Assembly (NCBI GenBank): GCA_965197415.1 | Contig: OZ240207.1 | Location: 1-64,000 of the forward strand | Direction of reading: 5' to 3' | DNA: 64,000 nucleotides | Origin: DAOUJI01 sp965197415 | GTDB lineage: Bacteria; Chloroflexota; Dehalococcoidia; Lucifugimonadales; JAGWBF01 | Shown here: positions 25,120 to 33,914 of the stretch, in pieces | How the letters are laid out: each line of letters begins with the position of its first letter | How positions within the stretch are numbered: the first letter of the stretch is position 1 | The notes under the pieces: model-generated | The model's input: only the letters and a program-made list of their open reading frames with translations | What the model was told of the DNA's origin: nothing | The model's database searches: none | Position numbers and translations under genes: made by a program

Positions 25120-26079
25120 TTAAGCGTACCTTATCCTGGGGTTCAACCAAGCGTACATGATGTCGATGGCCAGGTTCAGCACCAGAACGATGACTGTGAT
25201 GACCATCACTATGCCTTGTATCATCGGGTAGTCTCTGTCGAACAGGGAGTCTATCAGGAGCTTGCCCATTCCCTGCACGACGAACACCTGCTCGATGATT
25301 ACCGTGCCGCCTATGAGGCGCCCAAACTCGTAACCGGCGACGGTTATAACAGGAAGCAGGGCGTTTTTGAGCGCGTGGCGTCCAATGACGGTCATCTCGC
25401 TCAGTCCTTTTGCCCGTGCTGTACGGATGTAGTCCTCTCGGAACACCTCCAGCGTCGAGGAGCGGGTCACCCTGGCCATGAACGCCATATGCGTGAAGGA
25501 GAGGGCTATGGCTGGGAAGATCATCTTCCTCAAGTTGGCCAAGGGGTCTTCCGTAAAGCTCTCAAGTTCGATGGGAGGCGCCCAAGCGAAGACGTTGGAC
25601 AGCACGAAAAGCATTAGGATGGCCACCCAGAAGTTGGGCACGGCGATTCCGGCTATGGTTATGATCCTGCTGGCATAGTCGCCTATAGAGTCCTGCTTTA
25701 TTGCGGACAGGATTCCCAGGGGGATCGCAACAACCCCGGACATCAGCAGCGCCAGGATGGTCAACTCCAGGGTGGTTGGGAACCTCTTCCATATCTTGTC
25801 CCAAACGGGAGCCCGGTAGGTGAAGGACTCTCCGAAGTCCAGTTTGAACATGCTGCCGGCCCAGTCCCCGTATTGGATGATCAAGGGACGGTCGGTGCCA
25901 AGCAGTTTGCGGATCTTCTGTAGGTCCTCTTCTGAGAACTGCTCGTCAAGTCCGGCGCCCCCCGCAATCTGGATGGCGGGGTCTCCTGGGACCAACCGGA
26001 GAATAACGAAAATAATGACGGAGACGAGGAAGAGCGTCGGGATGAACAGAAGGGCGCGTTTCAGGATATAGGACTGCAT
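25120..26079 (-). CDS. Peptide/nickel-type ABC transporter permease, DppB-like
   Basis: A 319-residue permease of the DppB/OppB family. It starts MQSYILKRALLFIPTLFLVS and has RLVPGDPA, the substrate-side GTDRPLIIQYGDW, and the EAA loop REDYIRTARAKGLSEMTVIGRHALKNAL. The C-terminus RDYPMIQGIVMVITVIVLVLNLAIDIMYAWLNPRI is typical. It lies after the substrate-binding protein gene and a hairpin. Confidence 0.93.
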   Translation of the reverse strand: MQSYILKRALLFIPTLFLVSVIIFVILRLVPGDPAIQIAGGAGLDEQFSEEDLQKIRKLLGTDRPLIIQYGDWAGSMFKLDFGESFTYRAPVWDKIWKRFPTTLELTILALLMSGVVAIPLGILSAIKQDSIGDYASRIITIAGIAVPNFWVAILMLFVLSNVFAWAPPIELESFTEDPLANLRKMIFPAIALSFTHMAFMARVTRSSTLEVFREDYIRTARAKGLSEMTVIGRHALKNALLPVITVAGYEFGRLIGGTVIIEQVFVVQGMGKLLIDSLFDRDYPMIQGIVMVITVIVLVLNLAIDIMYAWLNPRIRYA

Positions 26080-26160
26080 CTTCTTACGCTTGACCCAAGT
26101 CTGGAAGCTCCCTGATATAGGGATAAAGGCGCCGATTGTGGCCTTAGAGGCGAATTATAA

Positions 26161-26193
26161 ACGACAGGCCCAGGCAAAACCTAGGCCCGTCGT
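26161..26193 (-). terminator. Intercistronic hairpin between binding-protein and permease genes
   Basis: ACGACAGGCCCAGG pairs with CCTAGGCCCGTCGT around a short loop (two mismatches in 14 pairs). It lies 25 bases after the substrate-binding-protein stop. On the minus strand it is followed by TTATAATTCG, not a clean T-tract, so it may act as an mRNA-stabilising or attenuating hairpin as well as a partial terminator. Confidence 0.45.
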
Positions 26194-26217
26194 TATATTC
26201 AATTCAGTCGAGGCGGA

Positions 26218-28125
26218 CTAGCAAGCAGGGTCGCACCAGATGTGCGAGTGCCTCTTGCTGGAAGCCTGCACCGTGTAGGGGTGGAAGTTCCGGATGCGCT
26301 TGTCGATCAGCTGAGCCCTTACGGTGTAGTACCAGACCGGCCAAGCCAGGGGACTGTCCAGCAGGAGGGAGTTTGCTTCCCTGACCTTATTGGCGGCTTC
26401 CTCAGGGTCAAGCTCCCTCGATATCTCCTCCACCAGAGTCTTGACCCTGTCGGGGACTTCCCATCCGGTCCGCAGCGGCATCTGGCCCCTCACGTAGGCC
26501 ACCACTGCGTTGTCAGGGTTTGGCAGGGTGAAGCTGTTGGCCTGGATGGCGATCTGGAAGTCGGCGTCGTTGTAGGCCTGGGAGCCCGCGGCGCTCTCCA
26601 TCTGCCTCACTGTTACGTCCCATTCCAGCCACTTTTCGAGCTGGTCTTTGAGTATCAGGGCCACGTCGCAGTACTCAATGACCTTCCGGCAAGTGATGGT
26701 AAGGTCGTAGCCAGGGCCGAATCCGGCGTCCTGCACCAGGGACTGAGCCATGGCTATGTCCTCGGCGCTCTTGACTCCGGGGGAGTCCTCTCGGAAGCCG
26801 GGGAAGGACACAGCCGTCTCGTACGGGAAGCTGAACGCGAAGCCGGGAGGAACCGGGGTCCCAATAACTCCTCGTCCGCCCGTCAGCAAGTTGATGGCTT
26901 CTTGCCGGTGCATGACTAGGTTGATGGCCTTTCGGACGTTGGGATCACTGGCAGGCTCGACCCGGGTGTTCATCATGGTGGTGATGTTGAACGATGGGCC
27001 AATCCATACGGCTGTGATCTGGTCGCCCAACTCTTCGATGATTTGCTGCGACTCGGCGATGCTGAGGTTGTTGACCGCAGCGTTGCCCATGAGCACCTGA
27101 CCCGTTTTGTAGGCGGCGATGATGGCGTTCTTGTCGGTCAGTATGAAGTGGGTTATCCCGTCGAAGTAGGGTCGACCTTCTACGTAGTAGTCCTCGTTCT
27201 TCTCCTGCTCGATCTTAATATCTTCCACGTACTCGACCAACTTGAAGGGCCCTGTGCCTATCAGGTAGTCGGGGGTCCTGAAGTTCTGGAACTTGCCCTG
27301 GCTGGCCAGGTGCTTGGGGAAGATGGGCGTGTCGTCCAGAGCGAAAAGGGGCAGCATGCCCGGAGAGGCGAACTGGGACGTCACCCTGAAGGTGTTGCGG
27401 TCGGGGGCGTCATGGCTCTCGTGAAGTCCCCGGAACTGGCCAATGGTCCGGTTGTGCTCTCCCAGGTCACTGGGTTGCAGCGTCTCGTCGGCGAAGAAAG
27501 CGGGCAGGCATGTGGGGCAGAGGTAGTAGTCCCAGTTGTAGACCATGTCGTCGGACGTGAAGGGAGTCCCGTCATGCCATACGATGTTGTCGTGGAGGTG
27601 GAAGGTGTAGGTCCTTCCATCCTCGGACACTTCCCAGGTTTCGGCGAGGTCGCCGCTGATGTCGTCCAGCGCTGGGGTCTCCGGGTTGAACTGCAGGAGG
27701 GCGCTCCACATGGGGCTTGCTGACACTACGGACTGGTAGCTGCTGCCGGGTGCGTGGTAAAGCAACGGCGCGGAGTAGGCGTGCATGGGCACTTGGCCGC
27801 CGTACTTGGGCTCAATCCCCGGCTCCAGTGTGGGAGTGGGCACTGCCGTCGGCGTCGGAGTGAAGGTGGGCTGTGGCGGCGGCGGCGTTGGAGTAGCGGT
27901 GGGGCGCGGCGTTTCACCCGGAGCCAACGTCGCAGTCGGCGGCGGCGGCACGGGTGTGTCGGCGGGCGGAGCGGGAACCGGGGTGTCGGTTGGGGCAGCA
28001 GGCGCTGGAGTGTTCGTCGGCACAGCCGTCGGGTCTTCTCCTCCGCAGGCTATGGCCGCAATCAGGACCAGCGCCAACGGAATTGCCAGCCACAAAAATG
28101 GGTTTCTCAACCTTATGGGCGCCAT
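26218..28125 (-). CDS. Extracellular solute-binding lipoprotein, family 5 (peptide type)
   Basis: A 635-residue family 5 substrate-binding protein for oligopeptides, nickel or similar. The signal peptide ends at AAIACGGE (lipid-attached Cys). A long Thr/Pro-rich flexible linker (about residues 30-100) follows, a lineage-typical feature. The binding lobes have ETPALDDISGDLAETWEVSEDGRTYTFHL, GPFKLVEY, and LVMHRQEAINLLTGG. The start follows GGAGGAG. Minus-strand transcription order is binding protein, DppB, DppC, globin. Confidence 0.92.
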   Translation of the reverse strand: MAPIRLRNPFLWLAIPLALVLIAAIACGGEDPTAVPTNTPAPAAPTDTPVPAPPADTPVPPPPTATLAPGETPRPTATPTPPPPQPTFTPTPTAVPTPTLEPGIEPKYGGQVPMHAYSAPLLYHAPGSSYQSVVSASPMWSALLQFNPETPALDDISGDLAETWEVSEDGRTYTFHLHDNIVWHDGTPFTSDDMVYNWDYYLCPTCLPAFFADETLQPSDLGEHNRTIGQFRGLHESHDAPDRNTFRVTSQFASPGMLPLFALDDTPIFPKHLASQGKFQNFRTPDYLIGTGPFKLVEYVEDIKIEQEKNEDYYVEGRPYFDGITHFILTDKNAIIAAYKTGQVLMGNAAVNNLSIAESQQIIEELGDQITAVWIGPSFNITTMMNTRVEPASDPNVRKAINLVMHRQEAINLLTGGRGVIGTPVPPGFAFSFPYETAVSFPGFREDSPGVKSAEDIAMAQSLVQDAGFGPGYDLTITCRKVIEYCDVALILKDQLEKWLEWDVTVRQMESAAGSQAYNDADFQIAIQANSFTLPNPDNAVVAYVRGQMPLRTGWEVPDRVKTLVEEISRELDPEEAANKVREANSLLLDSPLAWPVWYYTVRAQLIDKRIRNFHPYTVQASSKRHSHIWCDPAC

Positions 28126-28498
28126 AGAGTCTCCTCCTTAGCTGCTTGCCTTACGATTCTTGTAAGATTCGTCGTATGCCGCATCGCCCACGGCAGAACC
28201 AGTCGAAATTCCGCCGTAAGCTAGCACAACGGCCTTGGGCTTGTCAACGTAAAATAGGCGTGCGAATTTATCGGGTCAAAGGTCGGGCGGCCCATTGAAT
28301 CGGCGCCCAATCCTCTGACCCATGCCGACCCGATCGAATGGGGCGCCAGCTTATGGTGCAGGCGTAGACTCTGTATGTCCTTGACAAAGGCCGCCCTGTT
28401 ACCGTCCAATACGAATACGGCCACTTATACCAACGTGACAACTCGGCGCACAATCCCGATTGTCTCCCTAACCACGAGAAAGGGTTCCTTCAAGAAAC
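28126..28498. other. 373-base divergent intergenic region
   Basis: It separates the minus-strand solute-binding gene from the plus-strand metallo-hydrolase gene. It holds the RBS and a putative promoter of the former. TTGACA at 28381-28386 on the plus strand has no good -10 partner. No RNA gene or convincing ORF was found. Confidence 0.5.
28218..28247 (-). promoter_or_regulatory. Putative promoter of the ABC importer operon
   Basis: Reading the minus strand: TTGACA (28247-28242), 18-base spacer, TAGCTT (28223-28218), about 95 bases before the substrate-binding-protein start. Confidence 0.45.
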
Positions 28499-29635
28499 GT
28501 GCACTCACCTATCGAGTCCAGCATCATCAAAGAGGGCGATCATGCCGGCAACAGGATGATCGCCCGTTATACTTTGTCCAACGGGATAGTCATCGACGCA
28601 ATCGGCGTGCCACAGGCGTGGAACAGCCCATTAGGCCCCACTTGGTGCTATGTGGTGGAAGGCGACAAGCTGACTCTGGTGGATACGGGCGCCCATGACA
28701 CCTATCAGTACTTGGAAGAGGGGCTAAAAGAGTTGGGGCGCCGACCCCAGGACATTGGCCGCATCGTCATATCCCACGGGCACATGGACCACGACGGCAA
28801 CTGCTATGCGTTGGCCAGCCACAGCGGCGCCCAGGTCTGGGCCCACGAGGTCTACAAGAGCTTGGTGGGAGTCCATAGGCACGGCGCCGCCCGCGAGGTC
28901 AACCGGCGGTACGAGAAGGTGCGGCCCCACGCGGACGAGCATTGGGCCCAGAGGGTCCAGAGATACGAGGAGGATTCCTTCCATCTGGAGGTGACGCACC
29001 CAGTCGTTGACGGATTGAACCACGACGGGATGACCTTCTACTACATGCCCGGCCATTCTCCCGACGAGCTGGTGGTGCGCTATGAAAACGTGCTCTTTTC
29101 AGGGGACCATGTCCTGCCCCTGATTACTCCCCACCCCAGCATGACCATGGACTATGGGGGCTTCCGTGAGCACATGCCCGGGCATTACCACGCCGGGAAC
29201 CGTTACTTTGGGCTGAAAGTCTATCTCCAGTCACTCAAGAGGGTGCCAACCCTGGGAGAGGACCTGGTCATCCTTCCGGCGCACCGGGCGTTCTACCGCT
29301 ACAAGTTCAACCCCATCCAAACCGGCAGGGCCATAGAAATACTGGACCACCACGTCGAACGGTGCTATGAAATCCTGGAGCTCCTCAAAGTGTCTCCCAT
29401 GGAACCCGTCGCGTTGACCCGGAAATACTTCCCCCACATCAAGCGCAACAGCCGCCACTTCTACATCGCCTTCACGGAAGCTCTGGCCCACCTGGAACTC
29501 CTGGAGGAGGCAGGCGACTTGGTCTGTCTGGACGACGGCTCCGGCAGGTGGGAGTGGACAGGCACGGTCAATTTCGACGATATAATCAAGAACACGCCAG
29601 TCCTGGAGGCTGGATTGGATTCAGGCACGGTCTAA
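28499..29635 (+). CDS. Metallo-beta-lactamase fold hydrolase
   Basis: A 378-residue MBL-fold protein with a C-terminal helical extension of about 110 residues, as in RNase J-unrelated hydrolases of the ribonuclease Z/LACTB2-like group. The metal motif HGHMDHDG has H93, H95, D97 and H98 (numbered from GTG 28499). VDTGAHD, the later MPGHSPDELVV and FSGDHVLP supply further metal ligands. Two starts are possible: GTG 28499 or ATG 28556 (MIARYTLSNGIVIDAIG), the second losing 19 residues. The substrate is unknown. Next comes the OsmC gene, 45 bases downstream. Confidence 0.88.
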   Translation: MHSPIESSIIKEGDHAGNRMIARYTLSNGIVIDAIGVPQAWNSPLGPTWCYVVEGDKLTLVDTGAHDTYQYLEEGLKELGRRPQDIGRIVISHGHMDHDGNCYALASHSGAQVWAHEVYKSLVGVHRHGAAREVNRRYEKVRPHADEHWAQRVQRYEEDSFHLEVTHPVVDGLNHDGMTFYYMPGHSPDELVVRYENVLFSGDHVLPLITPHPSMTMDYGGFREHMPGHYHAGNRYFGLKVYLQSLKRVPTLGEDLVILPAHRAFYRYKFNPIQTGRAIEILDHHVERCYEILELLKVSPMEPVALTRKYFPHIKRNSRHFYIAFTEALAHLELLEEAGDLVCLDDGSGRWEWTGTVNFDDIIKNTPVLEAGLDSGTV

Positions 29636-29680
29636 AGGCGAGAACCAAGCGATGCGCGAGATAGCAGTGAGGAGGCTGTC

Positions 29681-30118
29681 ATGGCTGACAATGTGCACAC
29701 CATCACGGTCCGTTCCTACAGCACAGGGACCCAGGGAAGGGCAATCGCCAATTCCAGGAACCACCACTGGGTTATCGACGACGGCGTGCCGGGAGAGGAG
29801 ATAGGAGCCGCCGAGGCCTTCCTATCGGGCATTTCAGGCTGCGCGGTGAACCTGATAAGCCGGGTGGCCAGAGAGACGGGCGCACCGTTGTCTTGGGTGG
29901 ATGCGGTCATAGAAGCCGACCGGGACAACGCCGCCGCCGCCATTCACCCGGACGTAACGGTCTACAACGCGATACGAATGCGCATCGAGCTCACCGGCGT
30001 GGACGATGACCAGGCCCACGAGCTGGTGGCCGCCTACCAGAACCGTTGACCGCTCTACGGTTCGGTCGCCGTGGCGACCCCGAACACCACCGTCGAGGTA
30101 GTGGCCGTCTCATCTTAG
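29681..30118 (+). CDS. OsmC-like protein, probable selenoprotein with in-frame UGA
   Basis: OsmC-like peroxiredoxins reduce organic hydroperoxides with two cysteines. The first Cys is C54 (LSGISGCAVNL). The second is expected in a Cys-Pro turn near residue 123. There the frame reads AAYQNR, then TGA (30047-30049), then PLYGSVAVATPNTTVEVVAV and TAG at 30118, giving 145 residues with Sec123, the normal family length. Reading to the TGA alone gives 122 residues without the C-terminal strand or second redox residue. A SECIS-like hairpin follows the TGA. RBS GAGGAGG is present. A true nonsense truncation is the alternative, but the downstream part keeps family-like sequence. Confidence 0.72.
30060..30085 (+). 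promoter_or_regulatory. Putative bacterial SECIS hairpin
   Basis: Upper stem GGTCGC (30064-30069) and GCGACC (30074-30079) around the loop CGTG. A lower stem GTTC/GAAC (30060-30063 with 30082-30085) has a two-base bulge. The loop starts 20 bases after the UGA and has G as its second base, matching known bSECIS rules (16-37 bases, G in the first two loop positions). Confidence 0.6.
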
Positions 30119-30128
30119 GGACTGGCGT

Positions 30129-30998
30129 CTAACCCGCGTTCAGGTACTCCAGAAGTTCCCTATTGACTTCGTCGGGAGCCTCTGTCTGGAGGAAGTGGCC
30201 GTGGTCCCCTATGTATTTCCCAGTTGAGTTGGGGAAATGCTTAGTCCAAGCGTCCAGCGGCACGGCCCCGACGCGTTGGGCCGACAGCTCCCGGCGCGAC
30301 CCCCACAAGTACAGCAGCGGGGTCTGGACAGTCCTGTCTGCGTCGGCCTGCCAGTCGGGCGGGTCCTCGTCGGCGGAGGCACGGTAGTAATTGAATCCAC
30401 CCCGCAGCGCCCCTGGCTGGGAGTACGCCGTTACGTAGTGGGCTATGTCCTCGTCGGCAAAGGCGTGCTTGTTCACCGACCAGTCCCGGTAGAAGTGACG
30501 CAGGTAAGTCTCCACGTTATTCCCCACCAGAGCTTCCGGTAAGTCGGGCTGTTGGTGGAAATAGGAGTGCCATACGGACCTGATTTGTTCGGGAGGCTGG
30601 GGGGCCATGCGTTCCAGGGGCGGAGCCCCGTCGAGAAGCACCAACTTCTCTATGTAGTCCTCGTGGTCCAACACGAACCTGAAAGACACCCGTACCCCGA
30701 TGTCGTGGCCCACGAGCTGGATGCTGTCGTGGCCCAGGTGTCTGGACAGTTCGTACATGTCCGAGGCCGACTGGCGGGTCGAATAGCCGGTCAGCGGTTT
30801 GTCGGAGTAGCCGAAGCCCCGCATGTCTGGGACGATCACCTCGAACTTCTCTGCTAGCGCGGGAATCTGACGCCGCCAGCTGTACCAGAACTCGGGCCAC
30901 CCGTGTATGAGCATCACAGGTTTGCCGGATCCGTGATGGACGTAGTGTATGTTTATTCCGTTGACCCTAGCGGTCTTGTGGTTCCATTGGGCGGTCAT
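30129..30998 (-). CDS. Alpha/beta hydrolase, epoxide hydrolase-like
   Basis: A 289-residue alpha/beta hydrolase. The oxyanion-hole motif HGWPEFWYSWR, the nucleophile elbow VGHDIG (aspartate nucleophile rather than serine), and the closing catalytic histidine in DHGHFLQ point to an epoxide hydrolase or haloalkane/haloacetate dehalogenase. The start is ATG 30998 behind GAGGAGG; two further codons upstream begin with TTG. It converges with the OsmC gene, ending 10 bases from its TAG. Substrate not predictable. Confidence 0.87.
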   Translation of the reverse strand: MTAQWNHKTARVNGINIHYVHHGSGKPVMLIHGWPEFWYSWRRQIPALAEKFEVIVPDMRGFGYSDKPLTGYSTRQSASDMYELSRHLGHDSIQLVGHDIGVRVSFRFVLDHEDYIEKLVLLDGAPPLERMAPQPPEQIRSVWHSYFHQQPDLPEALVGNNVETYLRHFYRDWSVNKHAFADEDIAHYVTAYSQPGALRGGFNYYRASADEDPPDWQADADRTVQTPLLYLWGSRRELSAQRVGAVPLDAWTKHFPNSTGKYIGDHGHFLQTEAPDEVNRELLEYLNAG

Positions 30999-31185
30999 TT
31001 TCAACCCTCCTCATTGCGGCGAAAGCCCTTGTGGTCGGAAGCATATAGCATAGGACGAGGGGAGTGTATTCCACACCATAGTAGGCGTCAATCGGAGCGT
31101 CTGGTCCGGCTTCTTGTCTGCCCCCAACGCCTGTGTTAGTCTCTACCCTGCTCCGGCCCATACTTGTTAAAAGGATAGCGTCAGG

Positions 31186-32166
31186 ATGAAGGCTGCCCAG
31201 CTTGTGGGACCCAAGCGGTTCGAGTTCAAGGATGTGGAGACGCCGGCTGCTCAAGACGGTGAGTGTCTGATAAAGGTTCAGCGCGTCTCTATATGCGGAA
31301 GCGACATACGTAGGGCCTACGGCCCAATACATCCGGAAGAGAGATATCCGTTCGGCATCGGCGAACCTTGCCACGAGGTGGCGGGCATCGTTGCGGAGAG
31401 CCGCAGCGATCGGTTCCGTGAAGGCCAGCGCGTCATCGTGCTGCCCGAGCGCGAGGTCAGCGGCGGTCTGGTGGAATATCTCACGTCCCAGCCTGATGAA
31501 ATGGTGGCCTTGCCGGACTACGGAGACCTCTCGGAATGGGTCATGTGCCAACCCTCGGGCACCGTCCTCTACGCTTGCAAGCAGATGGGCTCCATCATGG
31601 GCAAGACCGTCGCCATATTCGGTCAGGGCGCCATTGGGTTGTCTTTCACCATGCTTACGTCCAAGCTAGGGGCTCAGAAAGTCATCGGGGTGGACCCTCT
31701 GGACTACCGCCTAGAGTATTCAGGCCGCTTTGGAGCGACCCACACCGTCAACCCCGACAGGGAAGACCTGGCAGCCGCCATCGCCGAGCTTACCGACGGC
31801 AACGGGGCTGATATAACAGTGGAGGCCGCGGGGTTTGCCGACACTCTTGACTCGTCTTTGCGTTACGTGACCCAGTACGGCCTCGTAATCATGTTCGGCA
31901 TACAGTCGGAGCCCATAGTTCCGGTGGACACTTCGCTCCTGACCCAGAACCAGCCCACGTTAATGCCCACAACAGCCGCGCGTGGCGGGAAATCTCCCCC
32001 GAACATAGCGGACATAGTCGCTCTCCGTGGCCAGGGATGGATAGACCCGGCGCAGATGATCACCCACCGCATGGAGTTCACCCCAGAAGACGTGAACCGG
32101 GCCTACAAGATGTACGAGGACTACGAGGACGGGGTGATTAAGGCTGTCTTGAGGGTGGCCGACTAG
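31186..32166 (+). CDS. Zinc-type alcohol dehydrogenase family (MDR) protein
   Basis: A 326-residue medium-chain dehydrogenase/reductase. The catalytic-zinc Cys and GHE-equivalent are seen in VSICGSDIRRAYG and GEPCHEVAG. The Rossmann motif is IFGQGAIGLSFTMLTS followed by KVIGVDPLDYR. The four structural-zinc cysteines between strands are missing. The first gene of a plus-strand cluster (31186-36612) with CMD, NmrA, BKACE, PTE-like and VOC members. Substrate unknown. Confidence 0.86.
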   Translation: MKAAQLVGPKRFEFKDVETPAAQDGECLIKVQRVSICGSDIRRAYGPIHPEERYPFGIGEPCHEVAGIVAESRSDRFREGQRVIVLPEREVSGGLVEYLTSQPDEMVALPDYGDLSEWVMCQPSGTVLYACKQMGSIMGKTVAIFGQGAIGLSFTMLTSKLGAQKVIGVDPLDYRLEYSGRFGATHTVNPDREDLAAAIAELTDGNGADITVEAAGFADTLDSSLRYVTQYGLVIMFGIQSEPIVPVDTSLLTQNQPTLMPTTAARGGKSPPNIADIVALRGQGWIDPAQMITHRMEFTPEDVNRAYKMYEDYEDGVIKAVLRVAD

Positions 32167-32283
32167 CCGTTCCGTCGGCCTGGGTATCCCTCATACTAAC
32201 CTTCTTCCGCTCCCGGAGAAGGTGAAGTGACATCTGTTTTCAAGGCAATCCCGGAATCCGAATATTTATTAAGGAGGCATTCG

Positions 32284-32592
32284 ATGACAACTGCAAAGTC
32301 GGCAATGGAGGAATTCGCCCCGAAGCTGTGGTCCGTCGCACAGGAAGTGCTGTTCGGAGACATCTGGGAGCGGCCTGTCTTGGATTCGCGAGACAGAGCG
32401 CTGATTTCCGTAGCTGCCCTGATGGCTCTCTACCGCACTGAGCCACTGCGGGCCCACATACGGCGAGCCGTCGGGTTGGGTGTGACCAAGGAAGAACTCA
32501 GCGAGCTGATAACCCAGGTGGCGTTCTACGCGGGCTTCCCCACCGGCGCCCACGCCGCCACGGTGACCAAAGAGGTATTCTCCGAGTCCTAG
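32284..32592 (+). CDS. Carboxymuconolactone decarboxylase (CMD) family protein 1
   Basis: A 102-residue CMD-family protein; members include gamma-carboxymuconolactone decarboxylase and AhpD. It starts at ATG 32284 with AAGGAGG upstream; an extended frame from 32227 lacks support. It reads MEEFAPKLWSVAQEVLFGDIWER and has SRDRALISVAALMALYRTE and LTQVAFYAGFPTGAHAA. No CxxC peroxidatic pair, so it is not an AhpD-like peroxidase but a decarboxylase-type or unknown enzyme. Same length as the paralog at 33915. Confidence 0.88.
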   Translation: MTTAKSAMEEFAPKLWSVAQEVLFGDIWERPVLDSRDRALISVAALMALYRTEPLRAHIRRAVGLGVTKEELSELITQVAFYAGFPTGAHAATVTKEVFSES

Positions 32593-32844
32593 AAGGTCGC
32601 CCTTTGGCCGTTGGCGGCTTCGGTAGGCGGCGCCTCTGTTTCGGCGCCGCGTCAAGTTCCGAGTCCCTTCGTTGACTCGGTCTGCTCCGGGATTCGGGAC
32701 AACCCCACCATTTTCGATCCGTTGGCAGTGAGTGGGTAGGCCGTGAGCAGTGCGTTTCTGCCGCTGCAAGAACGTTCCCTGGCGAGCCTCGCAATGAGGT
32801 ACACTGTCTAGAGCTACGTTGAGGAGGAGGCAAAAAACCTCGGA
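32593..32844. other. Intergenic region with leader
   Basis: Between CMD 1 and the short leader ORF. It holds a GAGGAGGAGG (32821-32830) strong Shine-Dalgarno for the leader. No other gene seen; no confident promoter. Confidence 0.4.
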
Positions 32845-32898
32845 ATGAGTCAGCTCGTGTCGTTCTCCACGATCTTTCCTGCTCCCTCGTCCGAATGA
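32845..32898 (+). CDS. 17-codon leader ORF overlapping the NmrA-like gene
   Basis: A 17-residue open frame starting at ATG 32845, MSQLVSFSTIFPAPSSE, ends at TGA 32898. It overlaps the next start as ATGA, so its ribosomes may re-initiate there. A GAGGAGGAGG lies 14 bases before it, somewhat far. No family resemblance; whether it is made is not known. Confidence 0.35.
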   Translation: MSQLVSFSTIFPAPSSE

Positions 32899-33836
32899 AC
32901 AAAGGTCCAGCAATGACCCGATCTGATGTCAGTGTCGTCACCGGGGCCTTTGGACACACCGGCCGGTACATCGCCCAGCGGTTGCTGGAGCGCGGCGGCA
33001 TTGTAAAGACGCTAACCCGTACTCCCGCCTCCCGCAGCCCCTTCGGCAGTCGAGTGGAGGCTCTGCCTCTGGACTTCAGCGACTTTGGCAGTTTGGTGGA
33101 GCATCTTCGGGGAGCAGACACCCTGCACAACACTTACTGGATTCGCTTCTCACGCGGTGCAGTTACTCATGACGTCGCCGTTCGGAACTCCCACATCCTG
33201 ATACGGGCGGCGGTCGAAGCCGGCGTTAGACGCATCGTCCACATCAGCATCACCAACCCTTCGGAAGACTCACCACTCCCTTACTTCCGGGGCAAGGCTC
33301 TGGTGGAGAAGGCGATTCACGAGTCTGGATTGTCCTACGCGATCATCCGGCCCACAGTGTTGTTCAGCCCAGAGGATGTGTTGATAAACAACATCGCCTG
33401 GTTCTTGCGGCGGTTTCCAGTGTTCCCAATCGCAGGGTCCGGAGACTATCCGATCCAACCCGTGTTCGTGGACGACCTTGCGCAACTCGCCGTGAATGCC
33501 GGGTCGGGGAGCGAAAATGTCGTGTTCGACGCGGTGGGTCCTGAAACATTCACGTTTGAGGAATTAGTGCGGCTCATAGCCCGACGAGTAGGCAGCCGAG
33601 CTCGACTGATTCACGTACGGCCTTCCTTGGTGGTGCTGGCGGCTCGAATGGCAGGTTGGCTGGTGCGGGATGTGGTGTTGACCAGGGATGAAATCGACGG
33701 CCTGTTGGCGGGCCATCTGGCGTCGGCTGACCCGCCCACCGCCTCCACCCGGTTCACTCAATGGCTGGAAGCCGAGGACGCCGCGCTGGGGCGCCGTTAC
33801 GCCTCGGAACTGGACCGCCACTACCGTTGCTCGTAA
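32895..33836 (+). CDS. NmrA-like NAD(P)-binding (atypical SDR) protein
   Basis: A 313-residue protein with an N-terminal Rossmann fold: VVTGAFGHTGRYIAQRLLERG (GxxGxxG), then VKTLTRTP. It continues with VRRIVHISITN and FRGKALVEKAIHESGLSYAIIRPTVLFSP, typical of the complex-I NDUFA9/NmrA-like SDR group. Start ATG 32895 overlaps the leader stop; ATG 32913 (MTRSDVSVV) is an alternative. In the plus-strand catabolic cluster; substrate unknown. Confidence 0.86.
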   Translation: MNKGPAMTRSDVSVVTGAFGHTGRYIAQRLLERGGIVKTLTRTPASRSPFGSRVEALPLDFSDFGSLVEHLRGADTLHNTYWIRFSRGAVTHDVAVRNSHILIRAAVEAGVRRIVHISITNPSEDSPLPYFRGKALVEKAIHESGLSYAIIRPTVLFSPEDVLINNIAWFLRRFPVFPIAGSGDYPIQPVFVDDLAQLAVNAGSGSENVVFDAVGPETFTFEELVRLIARRVGSRARLIHVRPSLVVLAARMAGWLVRDVVLTRDEIDGLLAGHLASADPPTASTRFTQWLEAEDAALGRRYASELDRHYRCS

Positions 33837-33914
33837 GAGGACCAGAGGAGGAGCGGAGGTTATGTGGACGGGGTATAATAGGGCGTCCAATTCGACCGAT
33901 ATGTAGGAGGAGCT

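Noticed and set aside
28381..28386. Plus-strand TTGACA before the MBL gene
   Set aside because: No -10 element at a usable spacing was found.
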